Program-made: the position numbers and the translations under genes | In this document: piece by piece, positions 32,790-43,008 of the stretch | Layout: every line of letters starts with the position of its first letter | Position numbering within the stretch: position 1 is the stretch's first letter | Source: Paratrimastix pyriformis | Lineage: Eukaryota; Preaxostyla; Paratrimastigidae | DNA length: 64,000 bases | Direction: 5' to 3' | Assembly (NCBI GenBank): GCA_027972325.1 | Contig: JAPMOS010000010.1 | Location: forward strand, 248,001 to 312,000 | The notes under the pieces: model-generated | What the model saw: only the letters and a program-made list of their open reading frames with translations | Databases searched by the model: none | What the model was told of the DNA's origin: nothing

Positions 32790-34877
32790 TTATTGGATTG
32801 AACAGGGTGGCATCCCAGGAGGCATCCCGCCCATCCCAGCCCCACCCGCCCCCCCACTGCCGGAGCCGCTGCCCATCCCAGAAAACAGCTGTGCCGTGAC
32901 GGTTGAGAAGACCCGCTGGAAGGCAGGGTTCTGCGAGAGCCTACGGGAAGAAAAAGATCGCAACCCTTCAAATGCTGACAAAGGGGCGGACCGCTGGAAG
33001 CCCTCCATGCTGAACTGACCACCCGACATCATGCCAGCGACCGCGGGGTCGTGGGCCAGTGCCTACGGAGACCAAGGCGGGTGAAATCGGGGAGGTGGGA
33101 CAGGGGGCAGACCTCGAGGTCCGCCGAGTTGCGGACGTCCTCGAAGATGCCATGGATCTGCTCTCGATTGACGCCCATCGATGAGAACATCTCCGTCAGG
33201 TGCTGCTCCAGCTCCCCCGTCGCGGGGCGGGCCCCCTCCTCCGTCCCCGCCTCGCCGTCTTCGGGGGTTTCCTCGTCGTTGGTGACTTCATGCTCGTCGG
33301 CGGGAGGGTGCGAGCCCTGTGCCGATCCCATGGACCCAAAGAAAGAGTTGGCCCTGCACACGACGCGGGAAACAGTGAGCCGGATCACAAGAAAGAAAAA
33401 CCTGAGAGCCGGGCGAGGGCGCAGGCGCAGGATGAGGGGCAGACATGGAGCCGATCATGTTGGCCACCATGGGGTTGTTGAGCATCGCCCCAAAGTCCAT
33501 CCCGCCGAGCTGTGGTCGGGGAGGAGCGGAAAGCGGAAGCGTGGTCTCAAATCAGTTCCATCGGTCTCGAGGGGCCAAAGGGAGCAACCCGCCAAAAGAA
33601 AACCGAAAGCCAGCGGTGCCAGAGGAGCAACCGAGATGGACTGTGAGGGGCCGGCAGACATTGGGGAAAGAAGGAGCTGAGGCACCCGTTTGGGTCGAAG
33701 GGCCACTCGAGGCACCTGCCGAGGCACCTGCCGAGGCACTCGCCGAGGCGCTCCCAGAAACGGCAGCACCAGCAGCGGAGCCAGCCCGGCGACGTGCGTC
33801 TGCGAGATTCTCCCGGAATGACTGGGCAGAACGACGCCGGGAGACGCATGCAAGGGCGTGGGATAAGTGGTGAGGAAGTGGCGGTCCACCAGGGGAGGGC
33901 GGATCTTGGGCGAAGGAGACCGACCGAGTTTTCAGGGTCCAGAGCAACGGCACGCTCGAAGGCGCGGATCTGCCAAAGGAAAATGTGAGCCAGAAAGGGC
34001 CACCAAAGAGCAGCGCGGACCGCCTCGGGGTACTGGCCCATCTCGAGGTGGCAGAGACCCTTGCGGGAGTGGGCCTTGGCGTAGTTGGGGTTGAGCTCCA
34101 GCGACCGATCCAAGTCTGTGGAAAACAAGGGGGGGGGGGGGGGGGGGGTGGGATGGGGAAGCCAATTTGTTTCACCCGTTTCCGGTGATCCAAACCGCAG
34201 ACCCTGCAGAGCACGTGTATAGTTCGCCTTGCTCAGGTAAGTGGCCCCGCGGTTGGCCAGATAGATGGCGTCCTCGCGGATCCGGATGGCCTCGTTGTAG
34301 CAGGTGAGCGCCTCGTCGAACAGCTGTGCGGCAAAGAGTTTGTTGCCGGCGGTTTTCAAGTCCTCGGCACGCTTTTTGTCTTCATCCGTCAAACTCGCAG
34401 GGGGAGCCGCAGGGGCAGCGGCGACGTCAACAGGGGCGGGGGCGGGAACAGTGGCGGAGGCTGGAGGCGAGGCCTGGAGGGCCTTGGCGGCGGCAATGTG
34501 ATAGTTCTCATTGAACTTAAAGATAGCCTTCCCAAGTTGCTCCGCCCGAGCTAGATCGCGATAAATGAGGTGTCAACCGAGTGAGACAAACCAATTTCAT
34601 TGTCCTGAACTCGTCTATAAAAGCCCATCGTCTCCAGTTGCTGATGGTATTGTTCAAACTTGGCCTTTTTCTCGCCGGTTTGAACCTCCCGAGCGACCTG
34701 CTCGCCGATGGTGAACAGAGTGACAAGCATTTTAAAACGATCCTGCTCAGAGGTCGGGTGGATGTCGAGTGATTGCTCCAAAAGAGTCGCTGCCGCTTCG
34801 ATGCTCTCGGCCTTCTCCGGCGCAACCTGGGCCTGCCGGAGGAAGTTCACGACCGACTCGAATAATTTTGCTTGCAT
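32790..34877 (-). CDS. SGTA: Small glutamine-rich TPR co-chaperone (SGT/SGTA)
   Basis: SGT/Sgt2 hands tail-anchored proteins to the GET/BAG6 pathway and binds Hsp70/Hsp90 in the cytosol. The start at 34877 gives MQAKLFESVVNFLRQAQVAP, the N-terminal dimerisation region with SIEAAATLLEQSLDIHPTSE. After introns and an Ala/Pro linker come three TPRs: KTAGNKLFAAQLFDEALTCY (about 34340), DRSLELNPNYAKAHSRKGLC (about 34100) and AFERAVALDPENS (about 33950). Downstream are NNPMVANMIGSM, then FSSMGVNREQIHGIFEDVRN, and a Gly/Met-rich C-terminus GGAGMGGMPPGMPP before the stop at 32790. This matches the SGT order: dimer, TPR, NP-repeat region, Met/Gln-rich tail, here Gly/Met-rich rather than Gln-rich. A G-run at 34130-34147 sits in an intron. 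The gene is divergent from NAA50, with only 36 bp between start codons. Confidence 0.92.
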
Positions 34878-34913
34878 CAGCCGACCCGACCTCGTTGTTT
34901 CAGGCTGCGTTCT

Positions 34914-35636
34914 GATGGCCATTCCGTCGTCGAAGATCATCGTCTGCCGGTACGACCCTGTCGTTGAGCGGCACCACCCTGTCCCCGAGTTGAAGGTGAA
35001 CTATGGTGTGCACGTTACCGAGAAGAATATTGAGCAGCTTCGCAAACTCAACATTGCTTGCTTCCCTGTTCGGTACGGCGAGCAGTTTTATCGCGATGTC
35101 GTGAAGAGGGATCCGAAGTTGACCATTTTAGGTGTGTTCATTTTGAGGGAGTCGGCGGGCTCACCCTCCTCTCTCTAGCTTATTATGCTGACAACCTCAT
35201 CGGCGCCATCGGATGCCGTGTCGAGGAGAACAAGCTTTATATCATGACGCTCTGCGTCCTGAAGCCCTACCGCCGCATGCACATCGGTCTGCCATGCTCT
35301 CGCCGCGGTTATTCATCCGACCCACTCCACCTCGCATGCCCAGGGCGCATCCTGCTCGAGAAGATGCTCGAGGTTGCGGCTGCCGACGAGAGCCTCACCG
35401 AGATGTACCTCAACGTGCAGACGAGCAATGAGTGTGCGATGGCCTTCTACTCGCAGTTCGGCTTCGAGAAGGACGCCGAGATCCGCAACTACTACCGGCG
35501 CCTGGAGCCCAACTCGTGCTTCGTCCTCACCAAGGACCTCGTCGCCTTCCGCCAGCAACGCGCCGCCGCCGCCGCTGTTGCCGCCCCCATCGCAGCTCCC
35601 GCTCCGGTGGCCCCTTCACCAGCAGCATCTGATTAA
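34914..35636 (+). CDS. NAA50: N-alpha-acetyltransferase 50 (NatE catalytic subunit)
   Basis: NAA50 acetylates N-terminal Met-x peptides using acetyl-CoA and supports sister-chromatid cohesion in animals. The start at 34914 gives MAIPSSKIIVCRYDPVVERH, then the GNAT domain: VTEKNIEQLRKLNIACFPVR, YGEQFYRDVVKRDPKLTIL. A 47-nt intron (35132-35178, donor GTGTGT) joins to AYYADNLIGAIGCRVEENKL, YIMTLCVLKPYRRMHIG. A 57-nt intron (35287-35343, donor GTCTGC) splits the acetyl-CoA-binding loop (RRMHIG/RILLEKML; the family has RRxGxG/A). Then come MYLNVQTSNECAMAFYSQFG, FEKDAEIRNYYRRLEPNSC and a basic/Ala-rich tail. The stop is TAA 35634-35636. The loop reads R-R-M-H-I-G, so His replaces the usual Gly or Leu at one position; this is minor. 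Orthology is strong. Confidence 0.96.
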
Positions 35637-35735
35637 AAGGGCATGCTTCGCCAGACCAGCTTCCCTTCCTCTTCTTCGATTTATACGCTTCGTGTGTGTC
35701 GTGTGTGTGTGTACGAACGACCAGCCCGCAGAGGC

Positions 35736-38077
35736 TCACTTGGGGAGCTGGTCCTGAGGCTGGGGCTGGGGCTGGTGGGGCTGGGGCTCGGTCTCGTCCC
35801 CGGGGCGGATGTACTCGCAGCTGGGCAGGGCGTTGTATCGGGCCTGCTGGGCGGGGGCCACCGCCTCCAGCCGCACGAGCCGGGGCGCCCCAACGGGGGC
35901 CCCGGGCAGGGCGGGGGGCGGGCTCTCCGGGGTGACCCCGGGCACGGGGACGGGCGGGGGGGCATCACCCCAGAGGGCCTCGCCCCAGTCCTCGTCGGCC
36001 TCGCCCTCGGTGGCCTGCCCCAGGGCGTCCCCCTCGAACAGCGGCTGCCGCGCGCCAAGGAGGGGGTGGCACCGCTCCCCTTTGGCCTTGTACCCCGCAA
36101 CGGGGGCCGCCTGGTCGTCGTCCTCCTGGCCGCCGCGCGGGTCGTCCTGGTCCTCGAAGGAGTCCACGTGCAGCAGCAGCGGGTCCCCGGGCAGGGTGGC
36201 GAAGAGGTACCTGCGTGCAGGAGGAGCAGGAGCGGGGGATAAGCGGGATGGCACCCAAGGGGGGCGGATGCAGCGGGCCAGGAGGGAAGGGGAGGGAAGC
36301 GGAGAAGACAGACCGCTCCGAGCGCCACGTGGGGTCGTAGCGTTGCACGGCGCAGTGGTTGGCCGGGTCTGCATCCTGAGGCTCGTCCGCCGGGGGAGGC
36401 GCCGCACCGGGCGGCGCCGGGGCTGCGCTGTCATCGGAGGGGGCGGGCTTCTCCGGGGGGCAGGGAGCCGATGGGGCCGCGGTGGTGCAAGCAGCGGTGG
36501 TTGGGGGCCCCTGGGCACGGGCACGGGCACGGGCCGTGGAGGCGTTGAAGTGCGCGCACAGTGAAGCCGGGCTCTCGAAGAGGCCCCCGCAGTAGGGACA
36601 CCGGTGCTCGGCCACCTGCCCGGCGAACATCCCCCCACAGGCGGACATCCACAGGGTCAACCACCCAGAGGCGGATTCCCCAGAGCCGATCCCCAGCGGA
36701 GGCTAACGGGCAGGAGTGGGGGGCATCGAGTGTGGGGACAGCGCAACGAGTAGGAATGTGGGATGTGGGAGGCTGACCTTGGCCCTGATGAAGTTGATGA
36801 TCATGACACACTCGTAGAAGTCCAGTCCCCAGGGGCGCATGCATTGCGCGTGCAGGTCGAAGCCGTGCGCGGCCGCGTGGTGCCGGGTGGCCGCCTCGGC
36901 GTCGGGGAAGACCTCCTCGCAGAAAAGACACTTAGTGGCCTCGCTCGGGTCGGGCCGCCCTGAGATTTGTTGGTGAGGGGGGTGGCGATGCGAGGCCATG
37001 GGCGGGCGGGGGGGGGGGTCTGGCAGACCATCGGTGAGGTCGACCTCGCGCCACTGGGTCTCCTCCTCCTTGGCGACAACCCTGCCAGGTCCCTCGTCGT
37101 CGTCGTTGGTCGCAGTGAGCGGGGCCTCCGCCGAGCCGGCCGACTGGCCGTCGGTCGAGTCCTGGCCGTCCTCCTCGTCGGGCTCGTCCCGGGTCTGGTG
37201 CCACGGCCGCTCCCGGTCCTGCGCCCCCCAGGCGACGAACATCGATCAAATCAGCTGGCTGAAGGGGTGCAGGGGCGGATGCCGGCGGGCTGGTGGGCGC
37301 GGGCGGGGCGGGCGGGCGGACGAGGTAGTTGAGCAGGTAGAAGTGGTCATAGGTGCGGTCCTTGGGGTGGATCCGGAAGTGCTTCTTCTTCCTCATGTGC
37401 AGCCGAAGGACCGCCGGAGTGCGGAAAATGCGTCGGCAGTAGAGGCACTCCTGCCTGCAGGGCAACCGGCATGAGACCGGGGCCGCCCCACATGCGAGGC
37501 GGCAGACCGTTTGATGGCCTCCCGGAGGCAGGCAAGCAGCTCGTCAATGAAGACCAGGTTGTCCGGGTGGCCCATCCAGAAGCCGTGCTCCTCCCGCATG
37601 TGCATGAAAAGCCCCGTCCTGGCGAGGTCGAAGGTCAAGTAGGGCAGGCAAAGGGCAGACCTGCCAAGGAGCTTCTCCGAGCAGAAGAGGCACTCCTGCT
37701 CCATCGTGGCAGCCTGGAGCCGCTCCTCTTCCTGCAGTTGCATGGCTCCGGCAAGGGCACGCTGATGAGCGGCGGTCCGCAGAGCGATTTCGGCTGGATT
37801 ATCCTTCTCCGAAATATGGACGATTCCGTCAGGCGAAGGGAGCAGCGGAAGAGTCTGTCCTTCTCTGGATTCACGAAGCACCCGTAAATAGCTGCGACAA
37901 GGTCAGGGAACCGGAAAAAGCAAAAGGTGCCGCCACAAACCTCTGGAGCCCGACAATTTTATCGATGTCGTCGATGACGACCTGGTGAACTTCTTTCAAA
38001 TGCTTCAGTGTCTCGTGGCGCTGGGTAAATGCAGGCACGGCGCACAGAGGACAGCAATAGTAAACCGAAGTCTCCAT
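35736..38077 (-). CDS. ZNF277: C2H2 zinc-finger protein, ZNF277 family
   Basis: ZNF277 homologues bind RPS2/uS5 or act in chromatin repression; the role here is unknown. The start at 38077 gives METSVYYCCPLCAVPAFTQR with a first C2H2 (CPLC...HLKEVH). Next come ECLFCSEKLLGRSALC, then HMREEHGFWMGHPDNLVFID, ELLACLREAI, the family hallmark. Then ECLYCRRIFRTPAVLRLHMR, KKKHFRIHPKDRTYDHFYLL, NYL, followed by an acidic stretch rich in E/D. Then KCLFCEEVFPDAEAATRHHA, HGFDLHAQCMRPWGLDFYEC, VMIINFIRAK and a last finger CPYCGGLFESPASLCAHF. The C-terminus is Pro/acidic and ends QPQPQPQDQLPK. The order and the DNLV and MRKKxH...DHFYLLNYL blocks match ZNF277 throughout. Convergent with NAA50, with 99 bp between stops. 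Confidence 0.92.
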
Positions 38078-38187
38078 TTCCAACCCGGCTAAGGAATAGT
38101 CAATCCGGCCTTTTTGCGCACTCCTCGCAGGCAAAAGCCTGGCCGATTTACAACACGAATTTTCCAGCGAGCCCGTTTGAAGGGGCC

Positions 38188-38786
38188 ATGGGTGGTCCGT
38201 AGTTTTTTCCCCACTTTCTTCAGCAAGGTATTCTGAAGGCATCTTGCAAAGACAGTCGAATCCCCCGAATCCATCGGGACAGCGAGGGCCGAGTGCGGGA
38301 GATCCCACCAATCCAACCACTGATCGTGAAGGTCAACACGGAGAGGAGCAACAACCAGCGAACTTTCCTCCTTGGATTCCATTTTGGGCGATCGGGACGT
38401 CGGTCGCACCAAACATCAGGCCGAATCGGCCAATTCCTCTCGCCCCCGAAGTGCATCGGGGGGAATTTCTCCGGCTCTTGAGCATGGTGCTCCAAGAGAT
38501 GTTTACTGCGGACTTTCCCCTCCCCCCACAATACGCCCCTGCTCCGTCTTCTCCCCGAAGTGCCACCCCTTCTTTTGTGGCACGCCTCCCGGTGGTTACA
38601 TATCACGCTGGGAATCTCCCAGCAGAGAAGCGGACCTGCACGATCTGTCTCGAATCGTACGAGGAAGAAGAACATGTGACCTTCCTTCCATGCTTGCACT
38701 GCTTCCACGAAAGCTGCATTGCACGTTGGCTGGCCCAGAACAGCCAATGCCCTCTGTGCAAGACCGACGCGACTGAAGGTTTCTGA
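38188..38786 (+). CDS. RING-H2 E3 ubiquitin ligase-like protein
   Basis: The C-terminal RING-H2 reads CTICLESYEEEEHVTFLPCL, HCFHESCIARWLAQNSQCPL, C, giving C-x2-C...C-x-H-x2-H-x2-C...C-x2-C with all eight zinc ligands. Such proteins recruit an E2 and transfer ubiquitin. Upstream are EVHRGEFLRLLSMVLQEMF and a short Pro-rich linker. The start is inferred. An ATG at 38188 followed by a donor (GTGGTC at 38192, or GTCCGT three bases further) and acceptor TTCAG at 38219-38223 joins in frame to ARYSEGILQRQSNPPNPSGQ, which has no ATG of its own until MVLQEM at 38484. So the first exon would be only 4-7 nt. If this is wrong, the protein starts at 38484. The stop is TGA 38784-38786. Confidence 0.82.
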
Positions 38787-38845
38787 CCGAGAAAAACGAT
38801 AATATATCGCAGTACCGTCAACGCATTTCCAAGCCCTCTGAGTGT

Positions 38846-38941
38846 CAGGACCAAAGAGGGGCCAATGGACCGAGGAGAGGAGGGCAGATGAGAAAAGGTG
38901 TGGCGATGCCATCATACTCTGGACCATACGGCGGGCGGGGC
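38846..38941 (+). repeat. Dispersed repeat, copy 2 (upstream of the kinase gene)
   Basis: It matches copy 1 at 30541-30622 in order and orientation: GACCAAAGAGGGGCCAATGG, GCAGATGAGAAAAGGTGTGG, then GGACCATACGGCGGG. It contains ATG codons that could serve as the start of the kinase first exon. Confidence 0.75.
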
Positions 38942-39072
38942 GGGGCGGGACAAAGATTTCTTCTGTTGCCTGTGGTTCAAAATAACCTCCGGTCATCACC
39001 GCTGTTCCTTCTCAACCTCTCAGATTTTTCAGGCTTCCCTCCTCTTTGATCTCTCGCCCTGAATTCTGACAG

Positions 39073-41979
39073 AGCAGAACAACAAGAACGCCAATCGTGT
39101 AGAGATGATTTTGAAATTCTGAAGTTTCTCGGCAAAGGTTCCTACGGCTCTGTCTCCAAAGTCCTGCGCAAACGAGATGGCAGAGAGTCTGGGCTCCCTT
39201 CACTCCGGTTTTATTTTTCTTTGGGCACTCGTTGTTTTCTCGTACACGGGTGGCATTTTTTACCAATCCAGGTATGCTCTGAAAGAAGTTAATATCCGCT
39301 ACATGAGCCAGAAGGAGCGCGAAGAAGCCGTGAATGAAATTCGGATTCTCGCATGTTTTAATCACCCCAACATTATTCGTTATTGCGAGGCCTTTATTGA
39401 AGACGACAAGCTATGTATCATCACCGAATATGCGAGCCACGGGGACTTGCTCTCCAAAATTAAGAAAAGACGAGCATCTCGTCGTTTTTTCAGTGAGGAA
39501 ACCATTTGGTCCTATTTTATCCAACTTTGTGTGGGCCTGCAGTATCTTCACGCCCGGAATGTCCTTCACCGAGTCTGTGTCGGATCGGCGTTTCTTCTCA
39601 TGGTTTCTGTGGTCAGGACATCAAAGCCGCCAATGTTTTCCTCACCTCGGGCGATGGCGTGAAGATTGGCGATCTGGGCGTCGCCAAGCTCCTGAAGGGG
39701 AAGGACGGGCTCGCCCGCACCAGCATCGTCTGTCCCCCCCTCTTCCGCTGCCCGCCTGACCTTCTCCGCCGCACAGGGCACGCCGTACTACCTCTCCCCA
39801 GAGATTTGGCAGAATCGGTCCGAACACTGACGCCCCCCCCTCCCCTCCTCCTCCTCCTCCTCCTCCCACCTCCCCCTCCTCCCTCCTTCTTCACGCCCTC
39901 CCACTCATCAATGCCTTCCCGCTTTGGCATGCGTGTGTGTGCAGGCCCTACAACAACAAGAGCGACATCTGGTCTCTCGGTCCGCCCCTTCCGCCGTCCG
40001 GCCCATCCCCTGACGCCCGCCCACACTTCTCCCATCCCGCCCGCACTCCATTCCATCGCCCCATCGCCCACACCGTCCCACCCGCACACGCTGATGGATT
40101 TTCGCCCCCGCCCAACCACGCCCACTGCGAACAGGGTGCGTACTCTACGAGATCTGCACCCTGGTGCGCCCCTTCGACGCCCAGAGCATGGAGGGCCTCG
40201 CCCGGCGCGTGCTCTCGGGCCGCTTCGCCCCGCTGCCCACCACCTACTCGTCCGAGCTCACCAACCTGGTCGCCAGCATGCTCGGTCCGTCATACCCCCG
40301 CCCGCCCGCCCGCCCGCCCGCCCGCCCGCCCCACCCTTTGCCTGCGGCCGCGCCCCTCCCATTCTTGCCCAGTGGACCGGTTGGCGTCACGGTTCCACGA
40401 CCCGCTCATCCACCCCCTTCATCCTTGCCCTCCATCACCGACGTGCAGCCTTGGACCCGAAGAAGCGGCCCGACCTGACCCAGATCCTGGTCATGCCGGC
40501 CGTCACGCGCCGCATGCACCTGGCCCCCCAGTCGCCCTACACCCCCCACAAGCCGCCGCCCTCGTTCGTCCTGCAGTCCACCATCCGCGTGCCCCGGGCC
40601 GTCAAGGGCGGTCACATCCCACCCGCCGGCCTCCACCTCCCCGTCCGTACCTACCCGCCCCCCCCCCAACCCCTCCACCTCCTGGCACTTGGCGCCAACA
40701 TCTTCACCCCTGTTTGTTGGTGTGGTTCTGGTGCCTGCGGTGGCAGCCCTCGTCCTACCCGCTGGAGTCGGAAAACGCCCACTTCGCGGCCACCACCAGC
40801 TCCGACCCCGAGCAGCCCGGGGCGGCCCTGCGCGCCTGGGTGGAGCGCGACACGGGGGTGACACTATCCGAGGGGGGCAGCAACCCGCTCAGCACCCCCA
40901 TCCGGCCCCTGAAGGGCTTCTCGGCCCCGTCGGCCATCGGGGGCCCCGAGGGTCGCCTGCCCGGGATGCCGCCGCCCCGCCGGGGGGCCGACGACAGCGA
41001 CGCCGAGAGCGACGACGAGCGCAACCGCCGCCTGGCCGGGGGCCCCGCCAGCCGGGCCCAGCCCTTCCCCTCGGAGAAGCCCAACTACCCGCCTCTGCCC
41101 GCCCTCGGCGGCCCGGCTGCAGGCGAGTGGCGCGCACCCTCGGGCCCCGGGAGGGGGCTGGATGCAGGTTTGCAACGACTGCTGCCCTGTGGAGGCACTG
41201 CCTGCCACCATGCCGCTCCCACTCACGGTCTTCTTCATTGTGCCCCGTTCCGTTCCTCCCCCCCCCCCCCCCCCCACTTCCCCTTCCCTCCCCTTCCCTC
41301 CCTTCCCTCCCCTCCCCTCCCCCTCATTCCGCCTGCCCGTGTCCCGGACCGCCTCAGAGCGGGGTCCCGAGGGCGGGTCGGTGGACCGGCTCCCCTCGAT
41401 CAGCTCGCCCCCGCGGCTGCACAACCACGTTGCCGCCCCAGCGGCGCGCGGGCTAGCACCACCCCCTCTCCTTCCACCCCACGCGGCCCCCCTCCCCCCC
41501 GTGGGCGCCCCACCCGCGCCCCTCCCGCCCAGGCCGCCCGGTCCGCCATCTCCTCTCCGCTCCGCCCAGGCCTCCGTGTTCTCGCGCAGTTACCCTCCTT
41601 CATTCCCCCGTTCGTCCTTCTCCTTGTAGTTCATTACCGGGGCGTCCCGTACGGGGGCGGGGGCGGGGGCGTGGCCGCGGCGTTGGGCCAGGGGGCCCCC
41701 AGCAGCGCATCCAACACCCGCATGCTGCCCCTGCGCAAGGGCAACGGCTACCACAACCCCGCCGGGGCCAACGAGCCCCCATCGGCATCGGTCTGGCCAC
41801 CAGCCCTCGCCCGGGTCGTGCCACTGCATGGCACACCTCACACCCCATCTTATGACACCCCACAGCGCGACGGGATGCAAAACCCTCCTCGGCTGGCCCC
41901 GCCCCGTCTCTCGGCCCCAGCGGCTGGCGCCGGTCGGCCGCCTCTCCCGCCAGCCCGGTTTGGGGCCATGCGTCGCTGA
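39073..41979 (+). CDS. NEK-type serine/threonine protein kinase (first exon not resolved)
   Basis: NEK kinases act in cilia, microtubules and mitosis. The first sure exon reads AEQQERQSCRDDFEILKFLG, KGSYGSVSKVL (Gly-rich loop). An intron with donor GTCTGG joins to YALKEVNIRYMSQKEREEAV (the AVK-like Lys is in ALKEV), NEIRILACFNHPNIIRYCEA and LCIITEYASHGDLLSKIKKR. Then LHARNVLHR joins by a GTCTGT intron to DIKAANVFL (HRD motif complete), VKIGDLGVAKLL (DLG for DFG), GTPYYLSPEIWQNR, PYNNKSDIWSLG, TLVRPFDAQSMEGLARRVLS and LDPKKRPDL. All catalytic residues are present. The C-terminal half is disordered, Pro/Gly-rich, and ends PARFGAMRR at 41979. The exon at 39073 begins mid-codon, so a short exon must lie upstream, perhaps in 38886-38960. 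Introns carry C-runs (41256-41273) and CCCG repeats. Confidence 0.9.
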
Positions 41980-42118
41980 CCGGGGTGGCAGTTTCGATCG
42001 TTCTCGGTTTTCCTTCTTTTCTTTCTGTTCATTTCGGCGGGTTTTCTCTTGCATGGAACGGCACTCCGAAAAGAGAGGTGTTGTCAGTGAGAAAGGAGAG
42101 TGGGAGTGGGAATCGATT

Positions 42119-42438
42119 CTACTTGTGGAGGAAGAGAATCACAAAGGCCATGACGACGCACGTGGGGGCGACGATGTAATGTAACCTCGTGCCGATGACA
42201 CTTGCTGTGCGAACGTGAGCATGAGAGGTGCGGGAAAGATGAGTTGACCTTTATAAAGAGCTCCCCAAAACCCTTGTTTCTCCGAAAGAAAGAAGGATCT
42301 CAACTTTTTGAAGTCACGGATGTATGCGCAGGTGCAAATCACCAAAATAATTGCTGTCAAAACGCCTTCGAAACAATATACTATTCGGGAACATCAATAT
42401 ATCGGTTTCGTGTGGGTACAAGACAAACCATTCACCAT
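42119..42438 (-). CDS. TMEM167: Protein KISH (TMEM167 family)
   Basis: KISH is a two-helix Golgi membrane protein involved in constitutive secretion. Three exons fit the family exactly: 42429-42438, 42249-42380 and 42119-42204. The first exon is 10 nt (MVN plus one base). A 48-nt intron (donor GTTTGT) follows, then VYCFEGVLTAIILVICTCAY, IRDFKKLRSFFLSEKQGFWG, ALYK. A 44-nt intron (donor GTCAAC) leads to ASVIGTRLHYIVAPTCVVMA, FVILFLHK and TAG. The total is 75 residues, as in other species. The ICTCAYIR and VVMAF blocks are diagnostic. The two membrane segments are around LTAIILVICTCAYI and YIVAPTCVVMAFVILFL. This gene is easy to miss because no single frame covers it. Confidence 0.95.
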
Positions 42439-43008
42439 TGCGTGGCAGCACAGAAACGAGCAGGGGGGTTGGCCGGGGTTCTCTGATGTCAAAATTCGTG
42501 TCAAAAGCGACCTGCGTTGACAAGCACACAAAGCCGGGATGCTCTTCGAGGATTTTCCGGATTCGCTGATTTGTAACCTAGGTGTTTCTGATGGGTTTCT
42601 ACCACCCGTTTTGTTTTTTGAGCTGCCCTCCTTTTACTCGGCAACAACACGAATTTCCTTCTCCAAGCTCGAGGACGCACCACGACAACGTGTTCTTTTC
42701 GAGCAGGGTCAACTACGGATGGGCAGCCTAAAGGGCCGAACCATCCATATGCACACCCTAGCATCGGTTCTGTCGGCCGGCCGGCCGGTACAGGAGGATA
42801 TTCCCCCAGGTACCGAGCGGGAGGTACAGACAGAAGCCGGAAAGAACAACATCCAAAAAAAAATGGGGGGGGGGGGGGGGAGGGGGGAGAGGAGGGGGGG
42901 TACCATACCCAAGGACACCCTATGGGGTCCTCATTATAGCTATATATGTGTTGTTCGTAGACCGCCGCCAGCGCTCAGGGATTGGCCGTTGTCCGAAGGG
43001 CACGCTCA
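42439..43008. other. Spacer between KISH and the NYN-cold-shock gene, source of a duplicated segment
   Basis: This spacer holds a promoter region for KISH, a G-run at 42866-42884 and a segment (about 42668-42850) that recurs at about 45939-46085. Open frames here have no recognised domain. Near 42934-42955 lies an AT-rich patch (TATAGCTATATATG). Confidence 0.55.

Noticed and set aside
32735-33018. Plus-strand open frame starting MSCQFVNRAFIEYNPGFRYW
   Set aside because: It is antisense to the SGT C-terminus (GGMPPGMPP, Gly/Met-rich), which matches a known family, and has no recognisable domain of its own.
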